From: Coffea arabica | Lineage: Eukaryota > Streptophyta > Magnoliopsida > Gentianales > Rubiaceae | Length of the DNA stretch: 64,000 bases | Reading direction: 5' to 3' | NCBI RefSeq assembly: GCF_036785885.1 | Contig: NC_092320.1 | Span: 17,609,557-17,673,556, forward strand | Part shown: positions 56,026-64,000 of the stretch, piece after piece | Numbering within the stretch: the stretch's first letter is position 1 | Layout of the letters: each line of letters opens with the position of its first letter | Notes under the pieces: model-generated | Seen by the model: only the letters and a program-made list of their open reading frames with translations | Told to the model about the DNA's origin: nothing | Databases searched by the model: none | Made by a program: the position numbers and the translations under genes

Positions 56026-56481
56026 CCTAAGATGTTCAGTAAGTTGTGGACCGAAATTCTCAAAAACTTGTAGTGCCAGAAATGGCAATTTGGTTGGTTT
56101 TTGTGGTGCTTCCTTTTCATGAATGATAGAGAGCAAAAAGGAAAAGCTCTTTGTCCTACTACCATGCATATTTGTCTGGTTATTGAAAATCGAAGTTCAA
56201 TGAGCATATCTTCTTTTTTTTTTTTCAGGACTCTTCTTAAGCCAAATTCCTGTTGGCAACATAAAAGTCTATATGTGGTTGTTGGATCGTATCTCTTAGT
56301 AGCTAAGATATTCCAATGAAACAACATTATTAAATTTAATAAACCAAATTGTACGACTATTATGCATGTGGATTTTGAGAGACTGCATTTCTTCCATCAT
56401 GACATGTTGGATGACAATTTCCAGATAATGACGGAATAAAATAAGTTCATCAAACTAACAACCTAAGTAGGAGTAGGAGAA

Positions 56482-56996
56482 GGGCAAAATACACTTTGCT
56501 CCCTTGTGGTATAGCCACGTCTTATCTAATCCTTCTATAGCTTTAAAAGTTATATATAACCAACCCTCTCATAATTTGGATTAAAGTATCAAAATGACGG
56601 AAATGATTATTCATAACGAAACCTATAAAAATATCGAAATTACCCTTATTTAAAAACAAAAATGGCTGAAATAATCAAAACATATAAATATAAAATACAT
56701 GACACTCTAATCCCATATAATTTAATACTTTACAATATAACCCTCTTGTGGTTTTCAAAATATATACATACCCCCATGTGGTTAATAAATAATTTTCAAC
56801 TTTACATAGAGGTATTTTTGACATTTTAGTTGACTCCGTCATGAATTACAAATTTTATTACTTTGACACTTTGATCCAAATTATAAAGGGGTTATGTAAA
56901 GATTTTGAAATCATAGGGGATTATGTATAGATTTTGAAATCACAAGAGGTTATGTAATAAAACACTAAACTACAGAGGATAAAGTGTAATTTGCCC
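56482..56996. mobile_element. Fold-back MITE, 4598-type, without TSD
   Basis: The 515-bp element has ends GGGCAAAATACACTTTGC and the complement of AAAGTGTAATTTGCCC. Its arms carry the GGATTAAAGTATCAAAATGA/TTTGACACTTTGATCC pairing of the family. The flanks do not match. Aligned with copies 5 and 6, about 80 bp of host flank between GGAGAAG and TGAATCATG is replaced, so the insertion or a later event removed host DNA. Confidence 0.85.
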
Positions 56997-57216
56997 TACC
57001 TTGAATCATGTGGTGGACTACAAAGATTTTGAACAAGTGAACAGTGTCGAATCACAAGAGCAAAGTGTCTGATTAGTCGAAATTAATACTATTAGAAAGC
57101 TGATCAGTGGCAGTATAATAGAAATTTCATTGCAATTGATTTAACTTAACAAGTTACAATTTTTATTACTCAGGATTCCTGCTGATTGAAGATAACGATT
57201 TGGATGAAGTAAGAGT

Positions 57217-58674
57217 CTACCTACGAATATGAGCAATGAAAGAATCCATCTCCAAGCGACTAACACCACCTTCCATAACAGAATCCTTCACAGCTTTGCT
57301 CAATAGTTTGGCCGTTTGCCACATCTCTTCTCCTTCAGCTGAATCCATCAATCTTCTCACAGCATTTTCAACAGTAATGGATGTCACAAGTTCATTCTGC
57401 TTCGACCAATCCCTCACCTTTAGACCAATCTTGAGCACCTTTTCCAGTAGTAACGCGTTTCGGGGCTGGTCAGAATGCATAGGCCATGCTGCCACGGGTA
57501 CTCCCATGCTAATGCTTTCTATGCACGAGTTCCATCCGCAATGACTCATGAATCCACCTGTTGATGAATGTCCAAGAATCTCCAGTTGGGGCGCCCAATC
57601 CCTCACAACAATTCCCCTTCCTTCAATTCTCTCTTCAAATCCTTCCGGCAGCTGAGCTCTCCTATCTTCTCCCTGGAAGACGTCTCCTTTATCTGCATCC
57701 CTCAGTACCCATATGAATTTTTGCCCACTTTTATCTAATCCAGTTGCGATCTCCTTGGCTTCTTCATCAGACACCGAAGTTGTTGAACCAAAAGAAATGA
57801 AAATGACCGAATTTGGCGCTTGTTTGTCCAGCCAATCCAGGCAATAGTGTCTCTTTTCCGAGTTTTTCTGCCCATTCATCTCAACTGGATTGAAGGGTCC
57901 AATAGCCCATTGCTTGTCAGAGTCGGTAATTTTGGATTTAACATGGAGGTCAAGGTAAGGACCCTCTATAGCTCTACAACTGTTGAACAGGTAGCCAGAG
58001 CTAATTGGCTTAAAATCCTGTTGCAATTTTGCAAAATCAGTCAGCTCCTGGGGGAAGCAGCTTTCCCATGTTGGAAGATCTTCGAGTGTTTCGAGTAGTT
58101 CAGGCTCGGATAGTCCAGGTTTCCCTTCTTGTTCCCAGACAATCGAGTATACAGTCAAGGCTGAGGTGCTTGGAAAGCAGTAGGACTCTGCGTTCAGGAT
58201 TAAACCCACATCCTGGATGACATATGCCATCAGAGAGTCATAAATAACTACCAATCTTCTTGTTGTGCCAGAAAGTTGTTGCAGAAGTGTGTAAACTGGC
58301 TCGCGGAGTTTGATCGATGTGTTGAACACTGGGAAGAGTTGTGTGGGAAATTTTGTTGGGGCATTTGGGTTGGGAGGAGGAGTTTCATAAGAAGGGATGG
58401 AAAATTCATGGAAATGGATGTTGGAAATGGCAAGAGGATCCCAACCGTGGACGCGAACCTTTGCCTGGCGGTTGTGAGAGGCCGTGCCAACATAATGAAC
58501 AGGTATATCATAGGAGGAGATGAGGCAGGAGAGATGGAGAAGCTGGTTGAGATGGCCTTGTGCTGGAAGGGGAACCATGACCACAGTTACATCATGTGTT
58601 TCTTGAATACTACTACCATTTTGGCTGAGGTTCTGGTTTTGGCCGTGGACTCTAGAATGACCATCCATGGCCAT
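57217..58674 (-). CDS. Family-1 UDP-glycosyltransferase, zeatin O-glucosyltransferase-like (copy 7)
   Basis: A 485-residue intact single-exon UGT. The catalytic His is residue 41 in PLPAQGHLNQLLHLS and the Asp about 146 in VVIYDSLMAYV. The PSPG box is at about 360-403 and ends AAWPMHSDQ. The N-terminus combines MAMDGHSRVH (like copies 4 and 5) with GQNQNLSQNGSSIQ (like copy 6). The core matches copy 5, and the tail EEMWQTAKLLSKAVKDSV has elements of copies 3 and 8. Cys replaces the Arg of the HLSRLIS motif shared by the other seven copies, just after the catalytic-His loop. A weak TATA (CCTTATACAA) lies at 58726-58735. Confidence 0.93.
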   Translation of the reverse strand: MAMDGHSRVHGQNQNLSQNGSSIQETHDVTVVMVPLPAQGHLNQLLHLSCLISSYDIPVHYVGTASHNRQAKVRVHGWDPLAISNIHFHEFSIPSYETPPPNPNAPTKFPTQLFPVFNTSIKLREPVYTLLQQLSGTTRRLVVIYDSLMAYVIQDVGLILNAESYCFPSTSALTVYSIVWEQEGKPGLSEPELLETLEDLPTWESCFPQELTDFAKLQQDFKPISSGYLFNSCRAIEGPYLDLHVKSKITDSDKQWAIGPFNPVEMNGQKNSEKRHYCLDWLDKQAPNSVIFISFGSTTSVSDEEAKEIATGLDKSGQKFIWVLRDADKGDVFQGEDRRAQLPEGFEERIEGRGIVVRDWAPQLEILGHSSTGGFMSHCGWNSCIESISMGVPVAAWPMHSDQPRNALLLEKVLKIGLKVRDWSKQNELVTSITVENAVRRLMDSAEGEEMWQTAKLLSKAVKDSVMEGGVSRLEMDSFIAHIRR

Positions 58675-58725
58675 TGGAAACGTTAGAAAGGTCTCTATTT
58701 TCTCAGCTTGATAGAATTGCTTTGA

Positions 58726-58735
58726 TTGTATAAGG
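58726..58735 (-). promoter_or_regulatory. Probable TATA box of UGT copy 7
   Basis: CCTTATACAA on the - strand lies at the same distance from the start codon as in copy 6, with one base different in the core. Confidence 0.5.
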
Positions 58736-59689
58736 TGTATGATGAAAGTTATAGGGTCCTTTTATTTTTAATTTTATTTTAAAATTAAGTGAAAGGCCTG
58801 AAACTCGAGACTTTTTACTTACATTTACTCTCGGCGCCACTCGACCCATTCCTTCCGAGTCCTTAGTTTAAGTTAGATTCTGTTGACTCTGGTGTTGACT
58901 CTGACCTTCCAATCCGCATAGCTGCACTGGGCGATATTTTCCGAATTATATCAGAAAGTGTCCAATTGTGGCTTCAAACTTTGTCTCGGGGTTCCGTAAT
59001 TTGTGCGGCTTGAGGAATAGTACACCAGAAAAAATTACGATTAATTAACTGGCTGGGGATACCAAAAAAGTCCAAGAAATATAAAATTATTTCCGCCCTT
59101 CACTAATTTTTTTTTTATTTGCAACCGTAGATGTCCTATAACCTAATCTAGGGGGAAGGGGTAAGGAGAGATAGTCAACTAAAACCAGCCATATATTGTG
59201 GCAAATTTGAGGGAGTCAGGAATGGAACTCCTGACCTCCAGCATCACCAAAAAGGGTGATGACCACTGGACCAAATGACGAGCAGCATTTATACCTTCAC
59301 TAACTATACCAGTGGCATTTCCGCCCTTCACTAACTATACCTTTTATATGATCTTTGTCCATAACTAAATTTCCGAATGACGACAATCCTCTTTGAACCA
59401 TAAGATTTTTTGAAATAATATTATAGCACTTTTTATAATATAATATACGCATCCAAACAAACACAATATTAAAGGGGTATAATGTCCATATTAGTGATAT
59501 AGAGTGAATTTGGGAAACCAAGATGCACTTATTTTAAAATCAAGAACACTAAATTTAAACTTGAAGAAAAGTCAGTTTAAGAGCAAAGCAATCCATCAAG
59601 GGCATTGACAAGTTTAAACCAATCACCACAAATTCGGTCCGTGGTCCTTGTTTCTCGAACCTTGTTCTTTGGTTTGAATAGTTTGTCAA
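58736..59689. other. Spacer upstream of UGT copy 7 with SINE relics
   Basis: A worn SINE-like segment of the 33660 type is at 58790-58865 (- strand). A better copy of the 36410-type SINE is at 59130-59280. No gene seen. Confidence 0.5.
59130..59280 (-). mobile_element. tRNA-derived SINE
   Basis: Text TAACCTAATCTAGGGGGAAG comes first, then GACCTCCAGCATCACC and GACCACTGGACCAAATGA, matching the order of the copies at 41413 and 36410 read on the - strand. No clear target duplication. Confidence 0.65.
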
Positions 59690-60110
59690 AACTATAAAGG
59701 GGGTATCCAAGACAGCAACTGAGGAGAAGTTGGAAAATCCTCGAAAGAACAGTAGTAGTTTTGTCACTTTCCCATTGTCCTTCTTGTCTAGTAAAGGCAA
59801 TTGGTTATCGGACAAAGTTGAAAGTTGCTTTAACCTCGACAGTCTAGATTGCCGGCTTCATAAATTTTGATTGTGATCTAATTAAGTAATCAATTATTAG
59901 ATCTCCACAGGGAATAAAGAATTGAGGCAGGGAACAGATGATAAGGACACTGAGGTGGGCTGTTTATTGGGTAACGCAGACAATAACTTTTTTATTTTTT
60001 GGTTAATTTGCAGACAATACCTTTGTAGACCGTAATAGAATATGGGCAAAAGGGAAGTCGTTATCAGTTTTACAGCAAGGAAAGAGCTGAAGAAATCGAG
60101 ATATGAATGA
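59690..60110 (+). pseudogene. Recurring plus-strand coding-like relic (copy A4, diverged)
   Basis: One frame reads KGVSKTATEEKLENPRKNSS, then FVTFPLSFLSSKGNWLSDKV and ESCFNLDSLDCRLHKF before a stop. It aligns with KHLKAIEEKLN...NNWLLDKV...LAKF of copies A2 and A3. A later SKERAEE block matches KEAAEEL. It is the most diverged copy and broken. Confidence 0.35.
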
Positions 60111-60149
60111 ATATTCAGGATGAGGGCTGCGATAATTGTCCCCAAGAAC

Positions 60150-61039
60150 CCTCCTCTATTAGCAAATTAAACAAGTCTTGTAGACTCCTAATTAGAGGGC
60201 AAATTTGGTTATCCCATTCTATCGCCTCCTTTCCTAATACATACAATTTACCACTTTTAAATTATTCTCTCTAAATTTAAATACCATCTTAAGCATCGGA
60301 GGTATCCCGAAAGCAAAAAAATTCTATTGTTCATTTGAATTTATACCACGTATTTGGGCACCTGCTCTAGGATATATTTATAAAAGTTAGTACATCTTCC
60401 AAGAAATTGAATATTACTAAGCTACCTAGATCGAAAAATTTAGCTATTATACATTGAATTGAGTTTTAACTCACACACATAAGAATAAGAGTTTTAACTC
60501 TTCATTCTTCTTAGTTGAACAATTTCAGGACACTTTACTTATAGACCATATGTCATGAACAAGAAACAAATATCACAAGAAATTGCCTAGTACCATACTC
60601 AAACTACTAAAAGCTAATTTGATCAAAAATTTCTAAACAATGATATATAACATAAGATTGTTTTAATATGCCAACAAAATACACATTTATTTAAGTACTA
60701 TTATGCCCCGAGTGTGGTGTATAAACCTTTGTTTGAATAGAGGAAAAGTCTATCAACTACACTGATTTACATGCTTCTTTTGACGATTTTCATGCCGACA
60801 TGCAGCAAGGATTACTTTGTAAAGCAAGCCATGTCCAAGCCCAATCATACCGGACAGCCCAATTGATGATTTAGCCCACTTGAATTCTAAAATCATCAAT
60901 TGGGCATTCATGATTCGAGAATTGTTTTGGTAAAGTACTCTTTTGCTGATTTATGTATGGACAACTTTATTTTACATTGTCAGTGTATAATTTTTTTTAA
61001 AAAAAATTAGTAGGTTTAGATCATGCCACGGAACCAATT
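60150..61039. other. AT-rich spacer, no gene seen
   Basis: No recognisable coding sequence or bounded repeat. Confidence 0.4.
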
Positions 61040-61048
61040 TCTTTTATG

Positions 61049-61634
61049 AGAAAATGGCCAACCTCATCGCTAAACTTTTTTTTATTGGTGTTGATTTAGT
61101 CTCTAACTTTTATTTTTGGTCTTTTTTTTTGTGTAAGTAGGAAGATTTAAATTCGGGACTTTTTATTTACACTCTCTTCCTCCGAACCACCTAATCTATC
61201 TCTCTCCCACCCCTCCTAATTTTTTGGCTAATTTGATACTTGAACTATTTTGCAATTCCATTATTACCAAAAATTGATTTGACTCTTAATTAACTAACTA
61301 AACAAGGGTATTATGGAAACGTCACTCAAGGAACTGTAATAAAACTAGCAAATAGTGTAAAAAATCATCAGATAAAACCTTTTTAAAGTTCAATCTTGTG
61401 GTTTGTTACATGATTTACTTGATTTATTATAATCCTGTAAGTGACGTTCTCTGAAATACCTTTGTTTAGTTGGTCAATTAGAAATCAAATTAGTATTTAG
61501 GTGGTGGTACTGCCATGGAGGTTTCTAATTGAAGCTGTGAGAAAAAGTTCACATATCAAATTGGATAGGAACCAAAGTTAGGGACAAAATCCGCACTAGT
61601 TAAAAAGTTTAGGTTCAAAATTGGTCATTTTCCC
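61049..61634. mobile_element. MITE, Mutator type, with perfect 9-bp TSD and a nested SINE
   Basis: A 586-bp element flanked by TTCTTTTAT at 61040-61048 and 61635-61643. Its ends are GAGAAAATGGCCAA and the complement of TTGGTCATTTTCCC, with matching AAACTTTTT and GTCTCTAACTTT/AAAGTTAGGGAC subterminal blocks. A SINE-like segment (about 61120-61215, - strand) interrupts the left arm. Confidence 0.88.
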
Positions 61635-61643
61635 TTCTTTTAT

Positions 61644-62365
61644 ATTATTCTAAAGTTCTAATTAAACTTATGAAACACTTGAAGAAGTATGCAATCGGAC
61701 CGTTGACGAGTTTAACTGAAGTTGTTGGTTAAATGACACTAATCTCCCTCTGCTTTGGCAGTAAAATAGATACTTAGCTTAGCTTATGACTTTTTAGGTT
61801 ACATGACCTCTTTGTTCTATCTACGAAACTCTAACCCTACCAATACAGATATTCGATATGACCAAGAATTTCTTCATTCAACTCTCAAGTTATTCCAATA
61901 CGACTTGAATGCCGCATCTCTCACAAATTTTGATAGACATGATATTTCTTCTTTACGTACAGTAGTGATAGTATAAACAGTGTTCATTTTGATGTACAAG
62001 CTACTGATGTTACTGAGTGTGACCTTACCAGTATTTTATCAATAAAGATTTACATTTTGCTTAAAAAAAGCTTAGTCCAACAAAATAAACTTCCTCATTC
62101 TCGTTTTAGTTACCTTTCCTTTGCTTTTCATGCTTTTGCCCCTATGATTTAAATTTTGTGACATCACCTCCCTATTTAACTCATGAGTTAATTTAAGAAT
62201 TTCAAGAGTGTTTAGATTTAACTGACATGAAATACCACACTTTCATACTTTGGGAGGTTTATGGACAGCAATAAAGATATTTTGGGCATAAAATGGTACA
62301 TTTTATTGAGGGAAATGAAACCAATTTCTCCTGATCAAAAAACATATATGACTAAAAAAAAAAAA
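61644..62365 (-). other. 3' flank of UGT copy 8
   Basis: Spacer without a gene. Unlike copies 4-7 it does not share the ATAATGACGG block, so this gene belongs to an older or separately derived unit. Confidence 0.5.
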
Positions 62366-63832
62366 TCATCTCCGAATATGAGCAATGAAAGAATCCATCT
62401 CCAAGCGACTAGCACCACCTTCCATAACAGAACCCTTCACAGCTTTGCTCAGTTCCTTTGCCGTTTGCCTCATCTTTTCTCCTTCGGCTGAATCCATTAG
62501 TCTTCTCACAGCGTTTTCAACAGTCATGGATGTCACAAGTTCATCTTTCTTCGACCAATCCCTTACTAATAGGCCAATCTTGAGCACCTTTTCCAGCAGT
62601 ACCGCATTTCTGGGCTGGTCAGAATGCATAGGCCATGCTGCCACGGGTACTCCCATGCTAATGCTTTCCATGCACGAGTTCCATCCGCAATGACTCATGA
62701 ATCCACCTGTTGATGCATGTCCAAGAATCTCCAGTTGGGGGGCCCAATCCCTCACAACTATTCCTCTTCCTTCAGTTCTCTCTTCGAATCCTTCAGGCAA
62801 TTGAGCTCTCCTAACTTCTCCCTGGAAGACATCTCCTTTATCTGCATCCCTGAGTACCCATATGAATTTTTGCCCGCTTTGCTCTAATCCACTTGCGATC
62901 TCCTCGGCTTCTTCGTCTGATAGTGAAGTTGTTGAACCAAAGGAAACGAAAATGACTGAGTTTGTGGCTTGTTTGTCAAGCCAATCCAGGCAATAGTGTC
63001 TCTTTTTTGAGTTTTTCTGCTCGTTTGTCTCAACTGGATTGAATGGACCAATAGCCCATTGCTTGTTGGAATTGGCTGTTTTGGCTTTTGCAAGGAGATC
63101 AAGGTATGGACCCTCGATAGCTCTACATGTATTATATATGTCGCCAGAGCTGATTGGCTTGGTGTTCTTTTGCAAATTTACAAGGTCTATCAGCGCTGGG
63201 TGGAAGCAACTTTCCAGTGACGGAATATCTTCAAGTAATTCGAGTAGTTCAGGCTCGGATAGTCCAGGTTTCCCTTCATCTTCCCAATCAATTGTGTAGT
63301 CAGTGAAGGCTGAGATGCTTTCAAAGCAGTAGGACTCTGCATTCGGGATTAAACCCACATCCTGGATGACATATTGAAAGAGAGAGTCATGAATCACTAC
63401 CAGTCTCCTGGTTGTGTTTGAAAGTTGTTGCAGAAGTGCATAAACTGGCTCGCGGAGTTTGAACGATGCATGTGTTGCTGGGATGAGTTGTGTGGGAAAT
63501 TTTGTTGGGGCATTTGGGTTGGGAGGAGGGTTTTCATAAGAAGGGACTGAAAATTCATGGAAATGGATGTTGGAAATGGCAAGAGGATCCCAACCTTGGA
63601 CGCGAAACTTTGCCTGACGAGTATGAGTGGCCGTGCTAACGTAGTGAACGGGTATATTATAGGAGGAGATGAGGCGGGATAGATGGAGGAGTTGGTTGAG
63701 ATGACCTTGTGCTGGAAAGGGAACCATGACCACAGTTACTTCATGAGTTCCTTGAATGGTAGCATCTTGGGTTTGGGTTTGGTTTTGGTTTTGGTTTTGG
63801 CTTTGGACTGTAGAATGATCAAGTATGGCCAT
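62366..63832 (-). CDS. Family-1 UDP-glycosyltransferase, zeatin O-glucosyltransferase-like (copy 8)
   Basis: A 488-residue intact single-exon UGT, the longest of the set. The catalytic His is residue 44 in PFPAQGHLNQLLHLS and the Asp about 149 in VVIHDSLFQYV. The PSPG box is at about 363-406, starts WAPQLEILGHAST and ends AAWPMHSDQ. The N-terminal SQNQNQNQTQTQD is an expanded Gln/Asn/Thr tract encoded by hexanucleotide repeats. It shares THTRQAKFRVQGWDP with copies 2 and 3, but CRAIEGPYLDLLAK and the DADKGDVFQGE loop with copies 4-7, so it is intermediate. The upstream region aligned with other promoters reads CCTTGTGAAACC and lacks a TATA core. The acceptor is unknown. Confidence 0.93.
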   Translation of the reverse strand: MAILDHSTVQSQNQNQNQTQTQDATIQGTHEVTVVMVPFPAQGHLNQLLHLSRLISSYNIPVHYVSTATHTRQAKFRVQGWDPLAISNIHFHEFSVPSYENPPPNPNAPTKFPTQLIPATHASFKLREPVYALLQQLSNTTRRLVVIHDSLFQYVIQDVGLIPNAESYCFESISAFTDYTIDWEDEGKPGLSEPELLELLEDIPSLESCFHPALIDLVNLQKNTKPISSGDIYNTCRAIEGPYLDLLAKAKTANSNKQWAIGPFNPVETNEQKNSKKRHYCLDWLDKQATNSVIFVSFGSTTSLSDEEAEEIASGLEQSGQKFIWVLRDADKGDVFQGEVRRAQLPEGFEERTEGRGIVVRDWAPQLEILGHASTGGFMSHCGWNSCMESISMGVPVAAWPMHSDQPRNAVLLEKVLKIGLLVRDWSKKDELVTSMTVENAVRRLMDSAEGEKMRQTAKELSKAVKGSVMEGGASRLEMDSFIAHIRR

Positions 63833-64000
63833 TGGAAAGATTTGGGAATTGGAAATTTTGGAAACCTCTTTATTTTCTCAGCTTGAATCTGTTAGAATTG
63901 CTTTGGTTTCACAAGGTTTAAGATGAAAGGTATAGGGTACTTATTAGTTGAAGGTAGAATCTGTTAACTCTGGTGTTTCTTCTTGGAATAAGCCAGCAGA
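63833..64000 (-). promoter_or_regulatory. Proximal upstream region of UGT copy 8 (truncated by the window)
   Basis: It keeps the block GAAATTTTGGAAACC and TCAGCTTGAATCTGTTAGAA shared with the upstream regions of the other copies. No TATA box is seen where copies 3, 4 and 6 have one. Confidence 0.5.

Noticed and set aside
1-64000. CRISPR arrays, operons or bacterial-type regulatory elements
   Set aside because: None seen. The spliced TFIIB gene and plant transposons show that this is plant nuclear DNA.

Overview
This is nuclear DNA of a flowering plant. The genes carry GT-AG introns, the intergenic DNA is AT-rich, and it is full of MITEs, tRNA-derived SINEs and a gag-only LTR retrotransposon. 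The protein families and the element types (including a TR-GAG-like LTR element of a kind described in coffee and other plants) suggest a eudicot, probably an asterid. The species cannot be fixed from the sequence; Rubiaceae is only a guess.

Layout. Positions 1-3833 hold the last six exons of a general transcription factor TFIIB gene (+ strand). After a fold-back MITE, the rest of the window is a cluster of eight intronless family-1 UDP-glycosyltransferases (UGTs) of the zeatin O-glucosyltransferase type. All eight are on the - strand: 5433-6854, 14441-15886, 37112-38548, 45658-47094, 48952-50400, 52708-54162, 57217-58674 and 62366-63832. All have the catalytic His, its Asp partner and a full 44-residue PSPG box, so all look functional. 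The first is the most divergent. The four between 45658 and 58674 are close tandem paralogs sharing flanks as well as coding sequence, and they look like mosaics of one another. A further copy seems to have been lost near 42.1-42.4 kb, leaving its flanks behind, and an approximately 85-bp UGT scrap lies at 40041-40127.

Between the second and third UGT sits a young composite LTR element (20121-33008): three 3092-bp LTRs and two 1806-bp internal regions, each with the same whole 407-residue gag and no pol. The rest of the spacer DNA is a layered set of non-autonomous elements. Five carry 9-bp target duplications, perfect or nearly so (Mutator type). Several hAT-type elements have 8-bp duplications, and there are at least four tRNA-type SINE copies. 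Because the UGT units are duplicates, the unit lacking an insertion often preserves the empty site, which gives a relative order of insertions.

The UGTs probably conjugate glucose or a related sugar to small hydroxylated molecules in the cytosol (cytokinins for the characterised relatives). Their real acceptors cannot be read from sequence. Core promoters differ among the paralogs: a TATA box about 70-80 bp upstream of the start codon is kept in some and lost in others. A short plus-strand coding-like relic of unknown origin recurs four times in the spacers upstream of UGT genes.
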